A program made the position numbers and the translations under genes. Below are positions 53,634 to 63,570 of a stretch of DNA of 64,000 nt, piece after piece. Source of the stretch: Bacteroidaceae bacterium (GTDB taxonomy: Bacteria; Bacteroidota; Bacteroidia; Bacteroidales; Bacteroidaceae); contig JAGCFP010000091.1 in NCBI GenBank assembly GCA_017650045.1, forward strand, positions 1 through 64,000, written 5' to 3'. Each line of letters starts with the position of its first letter. Positions within the stretch are counted from its first letter, which is position 1. The notes beneath the pieces were generated by a model. The model did no database searches and was not told the origin of the DNA. It saw only the letters and a list, made by a program, of their open reading frames with translations.

Positions 53634-54190
53634 TGAGTAATACTGCTAGACTTAAGAATGAATATAATGAGCGCATCGCTCCTGCGTTGAAGGCTCAGTT
53701 CCAGTACACTTCTTCTATGCAGGTTCCAGTACTTAAGAAGATTGTTGTTAATCAGGGCTTAGGTATTGCCGTTGCTGATAAGAAGATTATCGATGAAGCT
53801 ATAGAGCAGCTTACTGCTATTACTGGTCAGAAAGCTGTGGCTACTATCTCAAAGAAGGACGTAGCTCAGTTCAAGCTCCGTAAGCAAATGCCTATCGGTG
53901 TGATGGTAACATTGCGTCGTGAAAGAATGTACGAATTCTTGGAGAGACTTGTTCGCGTGGCTCTTCCTCGTATCCGTGACTTCAAGGGTATTGAGAGCAA
54001 GTTTGATGGCCGTGGCAATTACACCCTCGGTATCGATGAGCAAATCATCTTCCCTGAAATCAATGTTGATGGCATCAGCCATATTTTGGGAATGAACATC
54101 ACCTTCGTTACATCTGCCAAGACTGATGAGGAAGGTTACGCTCTGTTGAAGGAGTTTGGCTTACCATTTAAGAACGCTAAAAATAACTAA
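53633..54190 (+). CDS. rplE: ribosomal protein uL5
   Basis: A 185-residue 5S rRNA-binding protein: [60 protein letters not shown]. The ATG at 53633 (overlapping the rplX stop codon TGA) is used; a GTG one codon earlier is possible. Confidence 0.96.
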   Translation: MSNTARLKNEYNERIAPALKAQFQYTSSMQVPVLKKIVVNQGLGIAVADKKIIDEAIEQLTAITGQKAVATISKKDVAQFKLRKQMPIGVMVTLRRERMYEFLERLVRVALPRIRDFKGIESKFDGRGNYTLGIDEQIIFPEINVDGISHILGMNITFVTSAKTDEEGYALLKEFGLPFKNAKNN

Positions 54191-54195
54191 GAGAT

Positions 54196-54495
54196 ATGGC
54201 AAAAGAATCAATGAAAGCGCGTGAGGTACGTCGCGCCAAGTTAATCGCCAGATATGCTGAGAAAAGAGCTGCTCTGAAGGAAATAGTAAGAAAAGGCGAG
54301 CCTGCTGAAGCTTTTGAGGCTGCTCAGAAGTTGCAAGCTATTCCTAAGAATGCTAATCCTATTCGCCTTCACAATCGTTGCAAGCTTACTGGCCGTCCAA
54401 GAGGATATATGCGTCAGTTCGGCATTTCTAGAATCCAATTCCGTGAGATGGCTTCCAATGGCCTGATCCCAGGAGTTAAGAAAGCAAGCTGGTAA
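54196..54495 (+). CDS. rpsN: ribosomal protein uS14, zinc-free type
   Basis: A 99-residue long-form S14: [60 protein letters not shown]. It lacks the four-cysteine zinc ribbon of short S14, with only the single Cys in HNRCKLTGR, so it is the Zn-independent form. Confidence 0.96.
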   Translation: MAKESMKAREVRRAKLIARYAEKRAALKEIVRKGEPAEAFEAAQKLQAIPKNANPIRLHNRCKLTGRPRGYMRQFGISRIQFREMASNGLIPGVKKASW

Positions 54496-54549
54496 ATTTA
54501 TGTTTAAATATTGTCAGGGTAGTCCTGATTAATTTAATTAATTTTTTAT

Positions 54550-54945
54550 ATGACAGATCCAATTGCAGATTATTTGACAAGACTTCGCAATGCTATTCAG
54601 GCTAAGCACAGAGTAGTAGAAGTTCCTGCTTCAAATTTGAAGAAAGAGATCACAAAGATCCTTTTCGAGAAAGGCTACATTCTTAATTACAAGTTTGTAG
54701 AAGATGGTCCACAGGGTACAATTAAGGTAGCCCTGAAGTATGATCCGGTTAATAAGGTAAACGCGATTAAGTGCTTGAAGAGAGTTTCTTCTCCAGGTTT
54801 GCGTAAGTACACCGGTTATAAAGACATGCCAAGAGTAATCAATGGTTTAGGTATTGCAATTATCTCTACCTCTAAAGGTGTGATGACAGACAAGGAAGCT
54901 GCTGAGCTGAAGATTGGTGGTGAGGTATTATGTTATGTTTATTAA
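54550..54945 (+). CDS. rpsH: ribosomal protein uS8
   Basis: A 131-residue protein (MTDPIADYLTRLRNAIQAKH; VSSPGLRKYTGYKDMPRVIN; GLGIAIISTSKGVMTDKEAA) that binds the central domain of 16S rRNA. In E. coli S8 represses the spc genes; no matching site was recognised in the 54-base spacer upstream. Confidence 0.97.
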   Translation: MTDPIADYLTRLRNAIQAKHRVVEVPASNLKKEITKILFEKGYILNYKFVEDGPQGTIKVALKYDPVNKVNAIKCLKRVSSPGLRKYTGYKDMPRVINGLGIAIISTSKGVMTDKEAAELKIGGEVLCYVY

Positions 54946-54961
54946 TTAGGAGGATGTAACA

Positions 54962-55531
54962 ATGTCAAGAATAGGAAAATTACCCGTTGTTATTCCCGCT
55001 GGTGTTTCAGTGGATTATAAAGATAACGTTATTACCGTTAAAGGTCCTAAAGGTGAGTTGAATCAGCAGATTAATCCTGCAATTAATCTTACGATGGAAG
55101 ATGGTCACATCACTTTCGAGGAGAATATGGATGTGATGAATGACAATCCTAAGCAGCGTCATGCATATCATGGTTTGTACCGTGCTTTGGTACACAACAT
55201 GGTGGTTGGTGTTTCTGAAGGTTATAAGGCAGAGTTGGAACTCGTTGGTGTTGGTTATCGTGCAAATAACCAAGGAAATCTGTTGGAACTTGTGTTGGGT
55301 TATACCCACAGCATTTTCATTCAGTTGCCTCCTGAGGTTAAGGTGGAGACTAAGACTGAGAGAAATAAGAACCCACGCATCATGTTGGAGTCATGCGACA
55401 AGCAGTTGCTTGGTCAAATTTGCTCAAAGATACGTTCTTTCCGTATGCCTGAACCATATAAGGGTAAGGGTGTATTGTTTGTTGGCGAAGTTATTCGCAG
55501 AAAGTCTGGTAAAGCAGCTGGTGCAAAATAA
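54962..55531 (+). CDS. rplF: ribosomal protein uL6
   Basis: A 189-residue two-domain protein: MSRIGKLPVVIPAGVSVDYK, NVITVKGPKGELNQQI, and C-terminal RIMLESCDKQLLGQICSKIR, RMPEPYKGKGVLFVGEVIRR. A strong Shine-Dalgarno TAGGAGG (54947-54953) precedes ATG by 8 bases, unlike most genes here. Confidence 0.97.
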   Translation: MSRIGKLPVVIPAGVSVDYKDNVITVKGPKGELNQQINPAINLTMEDGHITFEENMDVMNDNPKQRHAYHGLYRALVHNMVVGVSEGYKAELELVGVGYRANNQGNLLELVLGYTHSIFIQLPPEVKVETKTERNKNPRIMLESCDKQLLGQICSKIRSFRMPEPYKGKGVLFVGEVIRRKSGKAAGAK

Positions 55532-55550
55532 TCTTTAAATTGATAATATT

Positions 55551-55895
55551 ATGACAACAAAAATAGAAAGACGAATTAAGATTAAACACAGAATACGTAA
55601 TAAGGTATCTGGCACTGCTGGTTGCCCACGTATGACTGTTTTTAGAAGTAATAAGCAGATTTATGTTCAGCTCATTGACGATCTGTCTGGCAATACTTTG
55701 GCTGCCGCTTCATCACTGGGTATGACTGAGAAGATGCCTAAGAAAGAGCAAGCTGCCAAGGTAGGTGAACTTATCGCGAAGAAGGCTCAGGAAGCAGGTA
55801 TTACTTCTGTAGTTTTTGACCGTAATGGTTATTTGTATCATGGGAGAGTAAAGGAAGTAGCAGATGCTGCTCGTAACGGTGGACTTAAATTTTAA
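55551..55895 (+). CDS. rplR: ribosomal protein uL18
   Basis: A 114-residue 5S rRNA-binding protein ([60 protein letters not shown]). Confidence 0.97.
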   Translation: MTTKIERRIKIKHRIRNKVSGTAGCPRMTVFRSNKQIYVQLIDDLSGNTLAAASSLGMTEKMPKKEQAAKVGELIAKKAQEAGITSVVFDRNGYLYHGRVKEVADAARNGGLKF

Positions 55896-55900
55896 TCATT

Positions 55901-56419
55901 ATGGCAGGACAGATTAATAGAGTAAGAGTTTCTAGTGAAACTGAACTTAAGGATAGATTGGTAGCCATTAACCGCGTTACTAAGGTAACCAAGGGTGGTA
56001 GAACATTTAGCTTCTCTGCCATCGTGGTTGTAGGTAATGAAGATGGCGTGATTGGCTATGGTCTTGGTAAGGCAAGTGAAGTTACTGCCGCTATTGCCAA
56101 GGGTGTAGAGTCTGCAAAGAAGAATCTTACCAAGGTTCCTGTACTGAAGGGTACTGTTCCTCACGAGCAAACTGCCAAGTATGGTGGTGCAGAGGTTTTC
56201 ATTAAGCCTGCTGCTCATGGTACTGGTGTGGTAGCTGGTGGTGCTATGCGTGCCGTACTCGAGAGCGTTGGTATCACTGACGTGCTTGCGAAGGCTAAGG
56301 GTTCATCAAACCCTCATAACTTGGTAAAGGCTACTATCCTTGCACTGAGTGAGATGCGTGATGCACGTACCATTGCTCAGAACAGAGGTATCAGTTTGGA
56401 AAAAGTATTTAAAGGATAA
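55901..56419 (+). CDS. rpsE: ribosomal protein uS5
   Basis: A 172-residue protein: double-stranded-RNA-binding-like N-domain ([40 protein letters not shown]) and C-domain ([36 protein letters not shown]). Contributes to decoding fidelity. Confidence 0.97.
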   Translation: MAGQINRVRVSSETELKDRLVAINRVTKVTKGGRTFSFSAIVVVGNEDGVIGYGLGKASEVTAAIAKGVESAKKNLTKVPVLKGTVPHEQTAKYGGAEVFIKPAAHGTGVVAGGAMRAVLESVGITDVLAKAKGSSNPHNLVKATILALSEMRDARTIAQNRGISLEKVFKG

Positions 56420-56430
56420 GGAGGTCATAT

Positions 56431-56607
56431 ATGGCAACTATTAAGATTAAACAAACAAAGAGTAGAATCGGTGCACCTGCTGTTCAGAGAAGAACATTGG
56501 ATTCACTGGGTTTGAGAAAACTTAATCATGTGGTTGAGCATGAGGATAATCCTTCTATTCGTGGTATGGTAGAAAAGGTTAAGCACCTTGTAACTATCGT
56601 TGAGTAA
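56431..56607 (+). CDS. rpmD: ribosomal protein uL30
   Basis: A 58-residue protein, MATIKIKQTKSRIGAPAVQR and LDSLGLRKLNHVVEHEDNPS, IRGMVEKVKHLVTIVE. A canonical Shine-Dalgarno AAGGAGGT (56418-56425) lies 5 bases before ATG, one of three clear cases in this operon. Confidence 0.96.
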   Translation: MATIKIKQTKSRIGAPAVQRRTLDSLGLRKLNHVVEHEDNPSIRGMVEKVKHLVTIVE

Positions 56608-56635
56608 TTAATTTAGACTTTTAAAGAATTTAAAT

Positions 56636-57082
56636 ATGGACTTAAGTAATTTAAAACCTGCTGCTGGTTCGGTTCACTCAGAAAAGAGAATTGGCCGTGG
56701 TCCTGGTTCTGGTCTTGGAGGTACTTCTACCAGAGGTAGTAAGGGTGCTAAGTCACGCTCAGGATACAAGAAGAAAATCGGTTTTGAAGGTGGTCAGATG
56801 CCTCTTCAGCGCCGTGTTCCTAAGTTTGGCTTTAAGAACATCAACCGTGTTTCTTATAAGGCTATCAACTTAGAAACTGTTCAGGCATTGGCCGATGCAA
56901 AGAACTTGCAGACCGTTGGTATTAATGAACTTATTGCTGCTGGTTTCATCTCTTCAAAGCATCTCGTTAAGATCCTTAGCAAAGGTGAGTTGACAAGTGC
57001 TCTTGAGGTTCAGGCACATGCTTTCTCAAAGAAGGCTGAGGCTGCCATTGAAGCTGCTGGTGGTAAAGTTGTAAAACTCTAA
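56636..57082 (+). CDS. rplO: ribosomal protein uL15
   Basis: A 148-residue protein with the glycine-rich [40 protein letters not shown], and C-terminal domain ([20 protein letters not shown]). Directly precedes secY, as usual. Confidence 0.97.
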   Translation: MDLSNLKPAAGSVHSEKRIGRGPGSGLGGTSTRGSKGAKSRSGYKKKIGFEGGQMPLQRRVPKFGFKNINRVSYKAINLETVQALADAKNLQTVGINELIAAGFISSKHLVKILSKGELTSALEVQAHAFSKKAEAAIEAAGGKVVKL

Positions 57083-57086
57083 TTCA

Positions 57087-58430
57087 ATGAGAAAAGCTAT
57101 TGAAACATTAAAGAATATATGGAAGATTGAGGATCTCCGTCAAAGAATCCTCATTACCATATTGTTTGTGGCAATTTACCGTTTCGGTTCTTATGTCGTA
57201 TTGCCAGGTATTAATCCTGCAATGCTGACACAATTGCGTCAACAAACCAGTGAAGGTCTTTTGGCCTTGTTGAACATGTTTTCTGGTGGTGCTTTTTCTA
57301 ATGCTTCTATTTTTGCATTAGGTATTATGCCGTATATTTCTGCCTCCATCGTGATTCAGTTGTTGGGAATTGCACTTCCTTACTTCCAGAAGTTACAGCG
57401 TGAGGGAGAGAGCGGACGTAGAAAATTGAATCAGTACACTCGTTACTTGACAATTTTCATTCTGCTGGTACAGGCACCTTCATACTTGCTTAACCTGAGA
57501 TATCAGTCTGGTGGTTCCTTAAATGCTTCTTTAGATTGGACTCTGTTTATGTTTACTTCTACTATCATCTTGGCTGCAGGAAGTATGTTTATTCTGTGGT
57601 TGGGTGAGAGAATTACTGACAAAGGTATTGGCAACGGTATCTCTTTGATCATTATGATTGGTATTATCGCCCGTCTTCCTCAGGCTCTGTTCCAGGAAAT
57701 CGTTTCCCGTACAACTGAGCGTACAGGTGGTCTGGTAATGTTCCTCATTGAGATTATCGTACTGCTGATTGTGGTTGCTTTGGCTATCCTTCTTGTGCAG
57801 GGTGTACGTAAGGTTCCTGTACAGTATGCTAAGAAGATTGTGGGCAACAAGCAATATGGTGGCGCCCGTCAATACATTCCTTTGAAGGTTAATGCGGCTA
57901 ATGTGATGCCTATCATTTTTGCTCAGGCTATCATGTTCATCCCTATCTCTCTCATCGGATTCACTGACATGCAGAACTCAAGTAGCTTTATGCAAGCTTT
58001 TACCGACTCAAGGAGTTTCTGGTATAACTTTGTATTTGCTATTTTGTGTATTGTATTTACCTATTTCTATACTGCAATTACTATCAATCCACAGCAGATG
58101 GCTGAAGATATGAAGAGGAATAACGGTTTCATACCAGGTGTGAAGCCTGGTAAGGCTACTGCAGACTATATCGATGAGATTATGTCTCGCATCACCCTTC
58201 CTGGAGCCCTGTTCCTTACTTTCGTAGCTATCATGCCAGCATTTGCCAGTGTATTCGGCGTACAGACTGAGTTCTCTCAGTTCTTTGGCGGAACCTCACT
58301 GCTGATCCTTGTTGGTGTGGTATTGGATACGCTTCAGCAGGTAGAAAGTCACTTGTTGATGCGCCATTACGACGGTTTGCTGCAATCAGGCCGCATCAAA
58401 GGGCGTACAGGTGGTATAGCTGCTTATTAA
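57087..58430 (+). CDS. secY: protein translocase subunit SecY
   Basis: A 447-residue membrane protein with ten hydrophobic segments. Family motifs: GIMPYISASIVIQLLGIALP, YTRYLTIFILLVQ, ADDMKRNNGFIPGVKPG-type AEDMKRNNGFIPGVKPGKAT and the C-terminal LLMRHYDGLLQSGRIKGRTG. It forms the Sec channel with SecE and SecG in the inner membrane. Confidence 0.97.
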   Translation: MRKAIETLKNIWKIEDLRQRILITILFVAIYRFGSYVVLPGINPAMLTQLRQQTSEGLLALLNMFSGGAFSNASIFALGIMPYISASIVIQLLGIALPYFQKLQREGESGRRKLNQYTRYLTIFILLVQAPSYLLNLRYQSGGSLNASLDWTLFMFTSTIILAAGSMFILWLGERITDKGIGNGISLIIMIGIIARLPQALFQEIVSRTTERTGGLVMFLIEIIVLLIVVALAILLVQGVRKVPVQYAKKIVGNKQYGGARQYIPLKVNAANVMPIIFAQAIMFIPISLIGFTDMQNSSSFMQAFTDSRSFWYNFVFAILCIVFTYFYTAITINPQQMAEDMKRNNGFIPGVKPGKATADYIDEIMSRITLPGALFLTFVAIMPAFASVFGVQTEFSQFFGGTSLLILVGVVLDTLQQVESHLLMRHYDGLLQSGRIKGRTGGIAAY

Positions 58431-58442
58431 GCACAGGAATGA

Positions 58443-59237
58443 ATGATATTTCTTAAGACTGAAGATGAAATAGAACTGCTGCGTAAAAGTAACCTCTTGG
58501 TTGGAAAGACTCTGGCAGAAATCGCTAAGGTCATACAACCGGGAGTTACCACCGCAGAACTTGATAAAGTAGCCGAGGAGTTTATTAGAGATAATGGCGC
58601 TGAACCTACTTTTAAGGGTTATCCTAATCCGTATGGAGGTGTTCCTTTTCCTGCTTCTGTTTGTACTTCTGTTAATGGACAGGTGGTACATGGAATTCCA
58701 GGAAATGTAGTATTGAAAGACGGAGATATAGTTTCAGTTGATTGTGGAGTAAAAAAGAACGACTTTTGCGGAGATTCAGCCTATACGTTTTGTGTAGGCG
58801 AAGTGGCAGAAGAAGTCCGAAATCTACTGGAGGTAACAAAGAAAGCCCTCTATCTGGGGATAGAGGAAGCCGTAGAAGGCCGACGCATTGGAGATATAGG
58901 TTATGTGATCCAGCAATATTGCGAATCATTTAACTATGGAGTGGTGAGAGAGTTTGCCGGACACGGTATCGGAAAGGACATGCATGAAGATCCCTTCGTT
59001 CCCAACTTTGGGAAAAGAGGAACAGGAGAGATGTTGAAGAGTGGGATGTGCATAGCCATAGAGCCGATGATTACTTTAGGAAACCGTCAGGTAGTTTTAG
59101 AGAATGACGATTGGACCGTCAGAACAAAAGATCACAGCATGGCTGCTCACTTTGAGCATAGCATAGCCATCAGGTCGGGAAAAGCTGATATTTTATCGTC
59201 GTTTGAGTATGTGGAAGAAGTTTTAAGAAAGAACTAA
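58443..59237 (+). CDS. map: methionine aminopeptidase, type I
   Basis: A 264-residue metallopeptidase: [49 protein letters not shown] (metal Asp residues), [20 protein letters not shown] (His) and [11 protein letters not shown] (Glu). Removes initiator methionine from new proteins. Inserted between secY and infA, as in Bacteroidetes. Confidence 0.96.
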   Translation: MIFLKTEDEIELLRKSNLLVGKTLAEIAKVIQPGVTTAELDKVAEEFIRDNGAEPTFKGYPNPYGGVPFPASVCTSVNGQVVHGIPGNVVLKDGDIVSVDCGVKKNDFCGDSAYTFCVGEVAEEVRNLLEVTKKALYLGIEEAVEGRRIGDIGYVIQQYCESFNYGVVREFAGHGIGKDMHEDPFVPNFGKRGTGEMLKSGMCIAIEPMITLGNRQVVLENDDWTVRTKDHSMAAHFEHSIAIRSGKADILSSFEYVEEVLRKN

Positions 59238-59247
59238 TATTTTATTT

Positions 59248-59466
59248 ATGGCAAAGCAGTCTGCAATAGAACAAGATGGTGTTATAGTCGAGGCATTGTC
59301 GAATGCAATGTTTCGAGTTGAACTTGAAAACGGACATGAGATAACTGCCCATATCTCTGGTAAGATGAGGATGCATTACATCAAGATTCTCCCAGGTGAT
59401 AGAGTGAAGGTAGAAATGTCTCCCTATGATTTAACAAAAGGTAGAATTTCATTTAGATATAAATAA
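59248..59466 (+). CDS. infA: translation initiation factor IF-1
   Basis: A 72-residue OB-fold protein: [60 protein letters not shown]. Occupies the A site during initiation. Confidence 0.97.
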   Translation: MAKQSAIEQDGVIVEALSNAMFRVELENGHEITAHISGKMRMHYIKILPGDRVKVEMSPYDLTKGRISFRYK

Positions 59467-59474
59467 AAAGAGAT

Positions 59475-59591
59475 ATGAAAGTACGAGTTTCACTTAAGAA
59501 GCGCACCCCAGAGTGCAAGATTGTACGTCGTCGCGGCACTCTGTATGTTATTAACAAGAAAAATCCCAAGTTTAAATTGCGTCAGGGATAA
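59475..59591 (+). CDS. rpmJ: ribosomal protein bL36, zinc-free type
   Basis: A 38-residue protein: [20 protein letters not shown] then [18 protein letters not shown]. The classical form has four zinc ligands (three Cys and a His); here only Cys14 remains, with the others replaced by Pro/Thr, Asn and Lys, so zinc is not bound. It starts 8 bases after infA. Confidence 0.96.
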   Translation: MKVRVSLKKRTPECKIVRRRGTLYVINKKNPKFKLRQG

Positions 59592-59623
59592 TATTATTAT
59601 TTTTGCATAAAATAATTTAGTAT

Positions 59624-60004
59624 ATGGCAATAAGAATAGTTGGTGTAGATTTGCCTCAGGATAAGAGAGGCGAGATTGCGTTAACCTATATCTTCGGTAT
59701 AGGTCGCAGTAGTTCAGGTAAGATACTTGACAAGGCAGGTGTCGACAGAGACCTGAAGGTTAAGGACTGGACTGATGATCAGGCTGCAAAGATTCGTGAG
59801 ATCATTGGAGCTGAATACAAGGTTGAGGGTGACCTCCGCTCTGAAGTTCAGATGAATATCAAACGACTGATGGATATCGGTTGCTATCGTGGTGTACGTC
59901 ATCGTATTGGTCTGCCAGTACGTGGCCAGAGCACTAAGAACAATGCCCGTACTCGTAAGGGTAGAAAGAAGACAGTTGCAAATAAGAAGAAAGCTACTAA
60001 ATAA
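59624..60004 (+). CDS. rpsM: ribosomal protein uS13
   Basis: A 126-residue protein: [60 protein letters not shown] and a basic tail. Top-of-head protein contacting the large subunit and P-site tRNA. Confidence 0.97.
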   Translation: MAIRIVGVDLPQDKRGEIALTYIFGIGRSSSGKILDKAGVDRDLKVKDWTDDQAAKIREIIGAEYKVEGDLRSEVQMNIKRLMDIGCYRGVRHRIGLPVRGQSTKNNARTRKGRKKTVANKKKATK

Positions 60005-60015
60005 TAATTGTTAAT

Positions 60016-60405
60016 ATGGCAAAAAAGACAGTTGCAGCAAAAAAGAGAGTTGTTAAGGTTGATGCAGTAGGACAGTTGCATGTTCACTCTTCATTCAACA
60101 ACATCATTGTTTCCCTGGCCAATAGCGAAGGCCAGATCATTTCCTGGTCATCAGCCGGAAAGATGGGATTTAGAGGCTCAAAGAAAAACACTCCTTATGC
60201 AGCCCAGATGGCAGCAGAGGATTGTGCTAAAGTCGCTTACGACTTGGGTCTGAGAAAAGTCAAAGCTTATGTAAAGGGTCCAGGTAATGGACGCGAGTCT
60301 GCTATCCGCAGTATCCACGGTGCTGGTATTGAAGTAACTGAGATCGTTGACGTTACTCCACTTCCACACAATGGTTGCCGTCCTCCAAAGAGACGTAGAG
60401 TTTAA
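60016..60405 (+). CDS. rpsK: ribosomal protein uS11
   Basis: A 129-residue protein: [78 protein letters not shown]. Platform protein near the mRNA exit. Confidence 0.97.
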   Translation: MAKKTVAAKKRVVKVDAVGQLHVHSSFNNIIVSLANSEGQIISWSSAGKMGFRGSKKNTPYAAQMAAEDCAKVAYDLGLRKVKAYVKGPGNGRESAIRSIHGAGIEVTEIVDVTPLPHNGCRPPKRRRV

Positions 60406-60452
60406 TTGAGCAACAAACAAGTTCATGAATTAACAATTAAAAATAGAAGAAA

Positions 60453-61058
60453 ATGGCTAGATATACTGGACCAAAATCAAGAATTGCCCGTAAATTTGGA
60501 GAGGCTATCTTCGGACCTGACAAAGTGCTGTCAAACAAGAATTATCCTCCGGGCTCACAGGGCAATAGCAGAAAGAGAAAGTCTTCAGAGTACGGCGTAC
60601 AGCTCCGTGAGAAGCAGAAAGCTAAATATACCTATGGCGTTTTAGAGAAGCAGTTCTCTAATCTTTTCAAGAAAGCCGCTTCACGTAAGGGTATTACCGG
60701 TGAGGTGCTGCTTCAGTTGCTTGAACAGCGTCTTGATAATATAGTTTATCGTTTGGGTATTGCTAAGACACGTGCTGCTGCACGTCAGATGGTAAGTCAC
60801 AAGCATGTTACTGTAGATGGTGAGGTAGTGAATATTCCATCATATTCAGTAAAGCCAGGTCAGGTAGTTGGCGTTCGTGAGCGTTCAAAGTCTCTCGAGG
60901 TAGTTGCCGATGCATTGGCTGGATTCAACCACAGCAAGTATCCATGGTTAGAGTGGGATGAGAACTCTAAGACTGGTAAACTGTTACATGTTCCTGAAAG
61001 AGCCGATATTCCTGAGAATATCAAAGAGCATTTGATCGTTGAGTTGTATTCTAAATAA
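60453..61058 (+). CDS. rpsD: ribosomal protein uS4
   Basis: A 201-residue protein: [20 protein letters not shown], an N-domain without the zinc-binding cysteines, and an S4 RNA-binding domain ([40 protein letters not shown]). Primary binder of the 5' domain of 16S rRNA and a fidelity factor. Confidence 0.97.
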   Translation: MARYTGPKSRIARKFGEAIFGPDKVLSNKNYPPGSQGNSRKRKSSEYGVQLREKQKAKYTYGVLEKQFSNLFKKAASRKGITGEVLLQLLEQRLDNIVYRLGIAKTRAAARQMVSHKHVTVDGEVVNIPSYSVKPGQVVGVRERSKSLEVVADALAGFNHSKYPWLEWDENSKTGKLLHVPERADIPENIKEHLIVELYSK

Positions 61059-61068
61059 AAAATAATAG

Positions 61069-62061
61069 ATGTCGATATTAGCATTTCAAAAACCCGATAA
61101 AGTCGTAATGGTAGAAGCAGATGCTACTTACGGCAAGTTTGAGTTCCGCCCATTGGAGCCAGGCTTTGGTATTACCATCGGTAATGCACTCCGCCGCATC
61201 CTGCTCTCTTCATTAGAAGGCTATGCTATTACCACTATTCACATAGATGGTGTAGAACATGAATTCGCCAGTGTTCCAGGCGTGATGGAAGATGTGACCA
61301 ACATTATCCTGAACCTGAAGCAAGTGCGATTTAGGCAGACAGTCGAGGAGTTCGAATCAGAGAAAGTTTCTATCTCTATTGAGAACGCTACAGAGTTTCT
61401 GGCCGGCGACATAGGTAAATATCTGACTGGATTTGAAGTGTTAAATCCTGATCTGGTTATTTGTCATTTAGATGAAAAAGCAACCATGCAGATAGATCTT
61501 ACCATTAACAAGGGACGTGGCTATACGCCAGCAGATGATAACCGTCTATACTGCACCGATGTTAATGTGTTGCCTATCGACTCTATCTATACTCCGATAC
61601 GTAATGTCAAGTACACCATCGAGCCTTATCGCGTGGAGCAGAAGACCGACTATGATAAGCTGGTGCTTGAGATTACTACCGATGGTTCCATACATCCGAA
61701 GGATGCTTTGAAAGAAGCAGCAAAGATTCTTATCTATCACTTCATGTTGTTCTCTGACGAGAAGATTACGCTGGAGGCTAGTGATGTGGAAGGTAATGAA
61801 GAATTTGATGAGGAAGTACTGCACATGCGTCAGTTGCTTAAGACCAAGCTCGTTGATATGGACCTCTCCGTACGCGCCCTCAATTGCTTGAAGGCTGCCG
61901 ATGTAGAGACCCTTGGCGACTTGGTACAATACAACAAGAACGACCTGCTCAAGTTCCGCAACTTCGGCAAGAAATCGCTCACCGAGCTTGATGATTTGCT
62001 CGCGAGTCTGAATCTACAGTTTGGAATGGATATTACAAGATATAAATTAGATAAAGAATAA
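61069..62061 (+). CDS. rpoA: RNA polymerase alpha subunit
   Basis: A 330-residue subunit: N-terminal dimerisation domain ([40 protein letters not shown]) and a C-terminal domain (residues about 255-330: [39 protein letters not shown]) that contacts regulators and upstream DNA. Confidence 0.98.
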   Translation: MSILAFQKPDKVVMVEADATYGKFEFRPLEPGFGITIGNALRRILLSSLEGYAITTIHIDGVEHEFASVPGVMEDVTNIILNLKQVRFRQTVEEFESEKVSISIENATEFLAGDIGKYLTGFEVLNPDLVICHLDEKATMQIDLTINKGRGYTPADDNRLYCTDVNVLPIDSIYTPIRNVKYTIEPYRVEQKTDYDKLVLEITTDGSIHPKDALKEAAKILIYHFMLFSDEKITLEASDVEGNEEFDEEVLHMRQLLKTKLVDMDLSVRALNCLKAADVETLGDLVQYNKNDLLKFRNFGKKSLTELDDLLASLNLQFGMDITRYKLDKE

Positions 62062-62063
62062 GA

Positions 62064-62552
62064 ATGAGACATAATAAGAAATTCAATCATCTCGGTCGTA
62101 CTGCTTCTCACAGAAACGCTATGCTGTCAAACATGGCAGTTTCTCTGATCAAGCACAAAAGAATCACTACGACCGTCGAGAAGGCCAAGGCTTTGAAAAA
62201 GTTCGTTGAGCCTCTTCTCACCAAGTCAAAGAATGACACCACTAACTCTCGTCGCGTAGTGTTCAGCTACCTCAAGGACAAGTATGCCATTACTGAGCTC
62301 TTCAAGGAGATCTCTGTGAAGATTGCTGACCGTCCAGGTGGTTACACCCGCATCATCAAGACTGGCCATCGTCTGGGTGACAACGCTTCTATGTGCTTCA
62401 TCGAGCTTGTTGACTATGATGACAACATGGCTAAGGAGAAGGTGGCAAAGAAGTCTACACGCACTCGTCGTTCTAAGAAAACTGCTGCATCTGTTGCTGA
62501 GGAAGCACCAGTTGCACAGGAAGCTCAAGCTGAAGAAGCTAAAGCAGAATAA
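62064..62552 (+). CDS. rplQ: ribosomal protein bL17 with C-terminal extension
   Basis: A 162-residue protein. Residues 1-120 are standard L17 ([40 protein letters not shown]). The last about 35 residues form a basic then Ala/Glu-rich acidic tail ([18 protein letters not shown]), longer than in E. coli (127 residues) but common in Bacteroidetes. Last gene of the operon, followed by a terminator. Confidence 0.96.
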   Translation: MRHNKKFNHLGRTASHRNAMLSNMAVSLIKHKRITTTVEKAKALKKFVEPLLTKSKNDTTNSRRVVFSYLKDKYAITELFKEISVKIADRPGGYTRIIKTGHRLGDNASMCFIELVDYDDNMAKEKVAKKSTRTRRSKKTAASVAEEAPVAQEAQAEEAKAE

Positions 62553-62574
62553 TTGCCAACTATTCATTTATGAT

Positions 62575-62609
62575 AAAGTCGCTCCAAGTGATTGGGGCGA
62601 CTTTTTGTT
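62575..62609 (+). terminator. terminator of the ribosomal protein operon
   Basis: AAAGTCGCTCCAA (62575-62587) pairs with TTGGGGCGACTTT (62592-62604; one G-T pair), followed by TTGTTT. Confidence 0.9.
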
Positions 62610-62619
62610 TAGTATATAA

Positions 62620-62650
62620 TTTGATGCAGAAGAATAATTCTTTACCTTTG
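62620..62650 (+). promoter_or_regulatory. promoter of esterase gene
   Basis: TTTG (62620-62623), 19 bases, TACCTTTG (62643-62650). Confidence 0.65.
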
Positions 62651-62691
62651 TATTCAGGATAGGTTTTCTTTTAATTCTAAATCTTAAAATA

Positions 62692-63570
62692 ATGAGAAAA
62701 ATACAATTTGTTTTGGCTTTAGCACTTTGTTTCCTCATGATCGGAAAGCTTCAGGCACAGAGTGCAAGTAAGGTGTTCGATGCATTGACCATCAAGAGCA
62801 GCATTCTTGGTGAGGATCGTAAGTTTGCTGTCTATTTACCTGCTGGTTATGAAGATTCACAACGAAGTTATCCCATTCTCTACCTGCTTCATCCTGCAGG
62901 GCCACGAGGAACTGAACCTAATCAGCAGGCATGGATCTACTATGGCGAACTGAAGCAGTATTTAGACAAGGCAATTGCAGCTGGAGAGATTACACCAATG
63001 GTGGTGGTGACTCCAGATGCCAATTTCGGTACTATCCGTCGTAGCTACTATAACGATGCTGATGGTAAGTTCAACTTCGAGGACTTCTTCTTCAAGGAGT
63101 TCATGCCTTATGTGGAAAAGACATATCGCGTGCGTACAGACAAAAATAGTCGTGCCATTGCAGGCGCTTCTGCAGGCGGTGGCGGTGCCATCTACTATGC
63201 ACTCCACCACCCCGAGTTGTTTAGTGTGTGTTGTGGACTCAGTGCTGCCGTACGTGAATGGCAGGATGCCAATATGCAGAATCGCTATCCAGATGTGAGC
63301 GAGAGCAAACTGAAAGAATGGTTCAAAACCTATGATGTGTTTAATATCATTCGCAATATGCCAGATAATGAAAAGAATCAGTTTAAGTTCTACATGACTT
63401 GTGGTGACGATGATGCCTTATCAGTGAACAATGCCGCTCTTCATGATGTAATGAACAAGGTTGGCTTTAAGCATGAGTTCCGTATTAAGGATGGCGCACA
63501 CGACTGGAAATACTGGCGTAAGATTTTGCCAGATTTCATGACATATATATCAGACACATTCAGACAATAG
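62692..63570 (+). CDS. secreted alpha/beta-hydrolase esterase (CE1-like)
   Basis: A 292-residue protein with signal peptide MRKIQFVLALALCFLMIGKL (cleavage after LQAQ). It has the esterase-D/feruloyl-esterase fold: FAVYLPAGYEDSQRSYPILY, LLHPAGP oxyanion region, the nucleophile AIAGASAGGGGA (Ser160), Asp in TCGDDDAL and His in KDGAHDWKYW. CE1-type enzymes release acyl or feruloyl groups from xylan or trehalose esters; no carbohydrate module or polysaccharide-utilisation gene is adjacent in the window, so the substrate is unknown. Note GASAGG instead of the frequent GxSMGG. Confidence 0.85.
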   Translation: MRKIQFVLALALCFLMIGKLQAQSASKVFDALTIKSSILGEDRKFAVYLPAGYEDSQRSYPILYLLHPAGPRGTEPNQQAWIYYGELKQYLDKAIAAGEITPMVVVTPDANFGTIRRSYYNDADGKFNFEDFFFKEFMPYVEKTYRVRTDKNSRAIAGASAGGGGAIYYALHHPELFSVCCGLSAAVREWQDANMQNRYPDVSESKLKEWFKTYDVFNIIRNMPDNEKNQFKFYMTCGDDDALSVNNAALHDVMNKVGFKHEFRIKDGAHDWKYWRKILPDFMTYISDTFRQ

